DNA of 64,000 bases, from assembly GCF_002364335.1 (NCBI RefSeq), contig NZ_DEXW01000039.1, positions 16,644 through 80,643 of the forward strand, read 5' to 3'. A model generated the notes under the pieces. That model ran no database searches, was not told the origin of the DNA, and saw nothing but the letters and a program-made list of their open reading frames with translations. Shown here one piece after another: positions 63,888 through 64,000 of this stretch; position 1 is the first letter of the stretch; each line of letters starts with the position of its first letter. The translations under genes were made by a program, and so were the position numbers. Source of the DNA: Winogradskyella sp. UBA3174. GTDB taxonomy: Bacteria > Bacteroidota > Bacteroidia > Flavobacteriales > Flavobacteriaceae.

Positions 63888-64000
63888 TTTATCACTAGTC
63901 TAAAACCTTCACCATGTATATTCAAAATTTCTACTTCCGGGTCTGGTTTTAAATACTTACGTAGCTTGGCTATATAAACATCCATACTACGAGATGTAAA
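63888..64000 (-). CDS. OmpR-family response regulator, C-terminal part (partial)
   Basis: The minus-strand frame from the window edge to TAA 63888-63890 encodes FTSRSMDVYIAKLRKYLKPD and 'PEVEILNIHGEGFRLVINNK', the last 37 residues of a winged-helix DNA-binding domain (recognition helix and wing of OmpR/PhoB type, RprY-like). The receiver domain lies beyond the window. Convergent with miaA. Confidence 0.88.

Overview
The window is AT-rich chromosomal DNA of a bacterium in the family Flavobacteriaceae (phylum Bacteroidota). The evidence is type IX secretion (T9SS) C-terminal sorting domains on three proteins, promoters of the Bacteroidota type (TTTG then TAnnTTTG), many flavobacterial DUF families (DUF5686, DUF2452, DUF6495, DUF6503, DUF6090), the bacillithiol-linked protein YtxJ, and the absence of obvious Shine-Dalgarno sequences. 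No rRNA, complete tRNA, CRISPR array, prophage or insertion sequence is visible.

Layout. 1-1.8 kb is a small accessory patch: the tail of a sulfatase, a frameshifted DUF6090 gene, a cassette-like motif after each of these genes, and a tRNA 3'-end remnant. 1.8-7.1 kb holds a NYN/LOTUS protein, a 34-residue lysine-rich protein missed by length cut-offs, a PD40-amidohydrolase and a DUF2452 protein. 7.3-13.6 kb is one giant T9SS surface protein behind a textbook promoter. 13.7-27.1 kb is housekeeping: hisS (with a large extra segment), a MacB-like permease, a glycerophosphodiesterase lipoprotein, the rpsF-rpsR-rplI operon, a LytTR regulator, nadC-yihY-DUF2147-priA, rlmH and hpf.

27.3-36.5 kb is the most interesting region. 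A CHASE2 membrane protein and a FecR-like secreted protein face a secreted TPR-CHAT (caspase-like) protease and a repetitive T9SS surface protein. I read this as one extracytoplasmic module and a candidate undescribed system. 36.6-43 kb holds ytxJ, clpB, a decayed malate:quinone oxidoreductase gene, a STAS-like protein, a TraB-like protein and an OmpW-like porin. 43-50.4 kb contains a deoC-deoD-GNAT nucleoside salvage cluster, an NTF2-histidine phosphatase fusion, smpB and a DUF5686 protein. 50.5-64 kb holds an S15 peptidase, a T9SS-exported cyanophycinase-like peptidase, pcm, an oxidoreductase / 3-hydroxyacyl-CoA dehydrogenase / DUF1015 / YggS / exonuclease-GIY-YIG / DUF3857 / ion channel / miaA run, and the tail of an OmpR-type regulator.

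Start codons deserve care here. priA, pcm and the FecR-like gene appear to use TTG or GTG. Two genes (exonuclease-GIY-YIG and the OmpW-like porin) appear to use ATT. rlmH and smpB start so close to their promoter boxes that their mRNAs may be leaderless.
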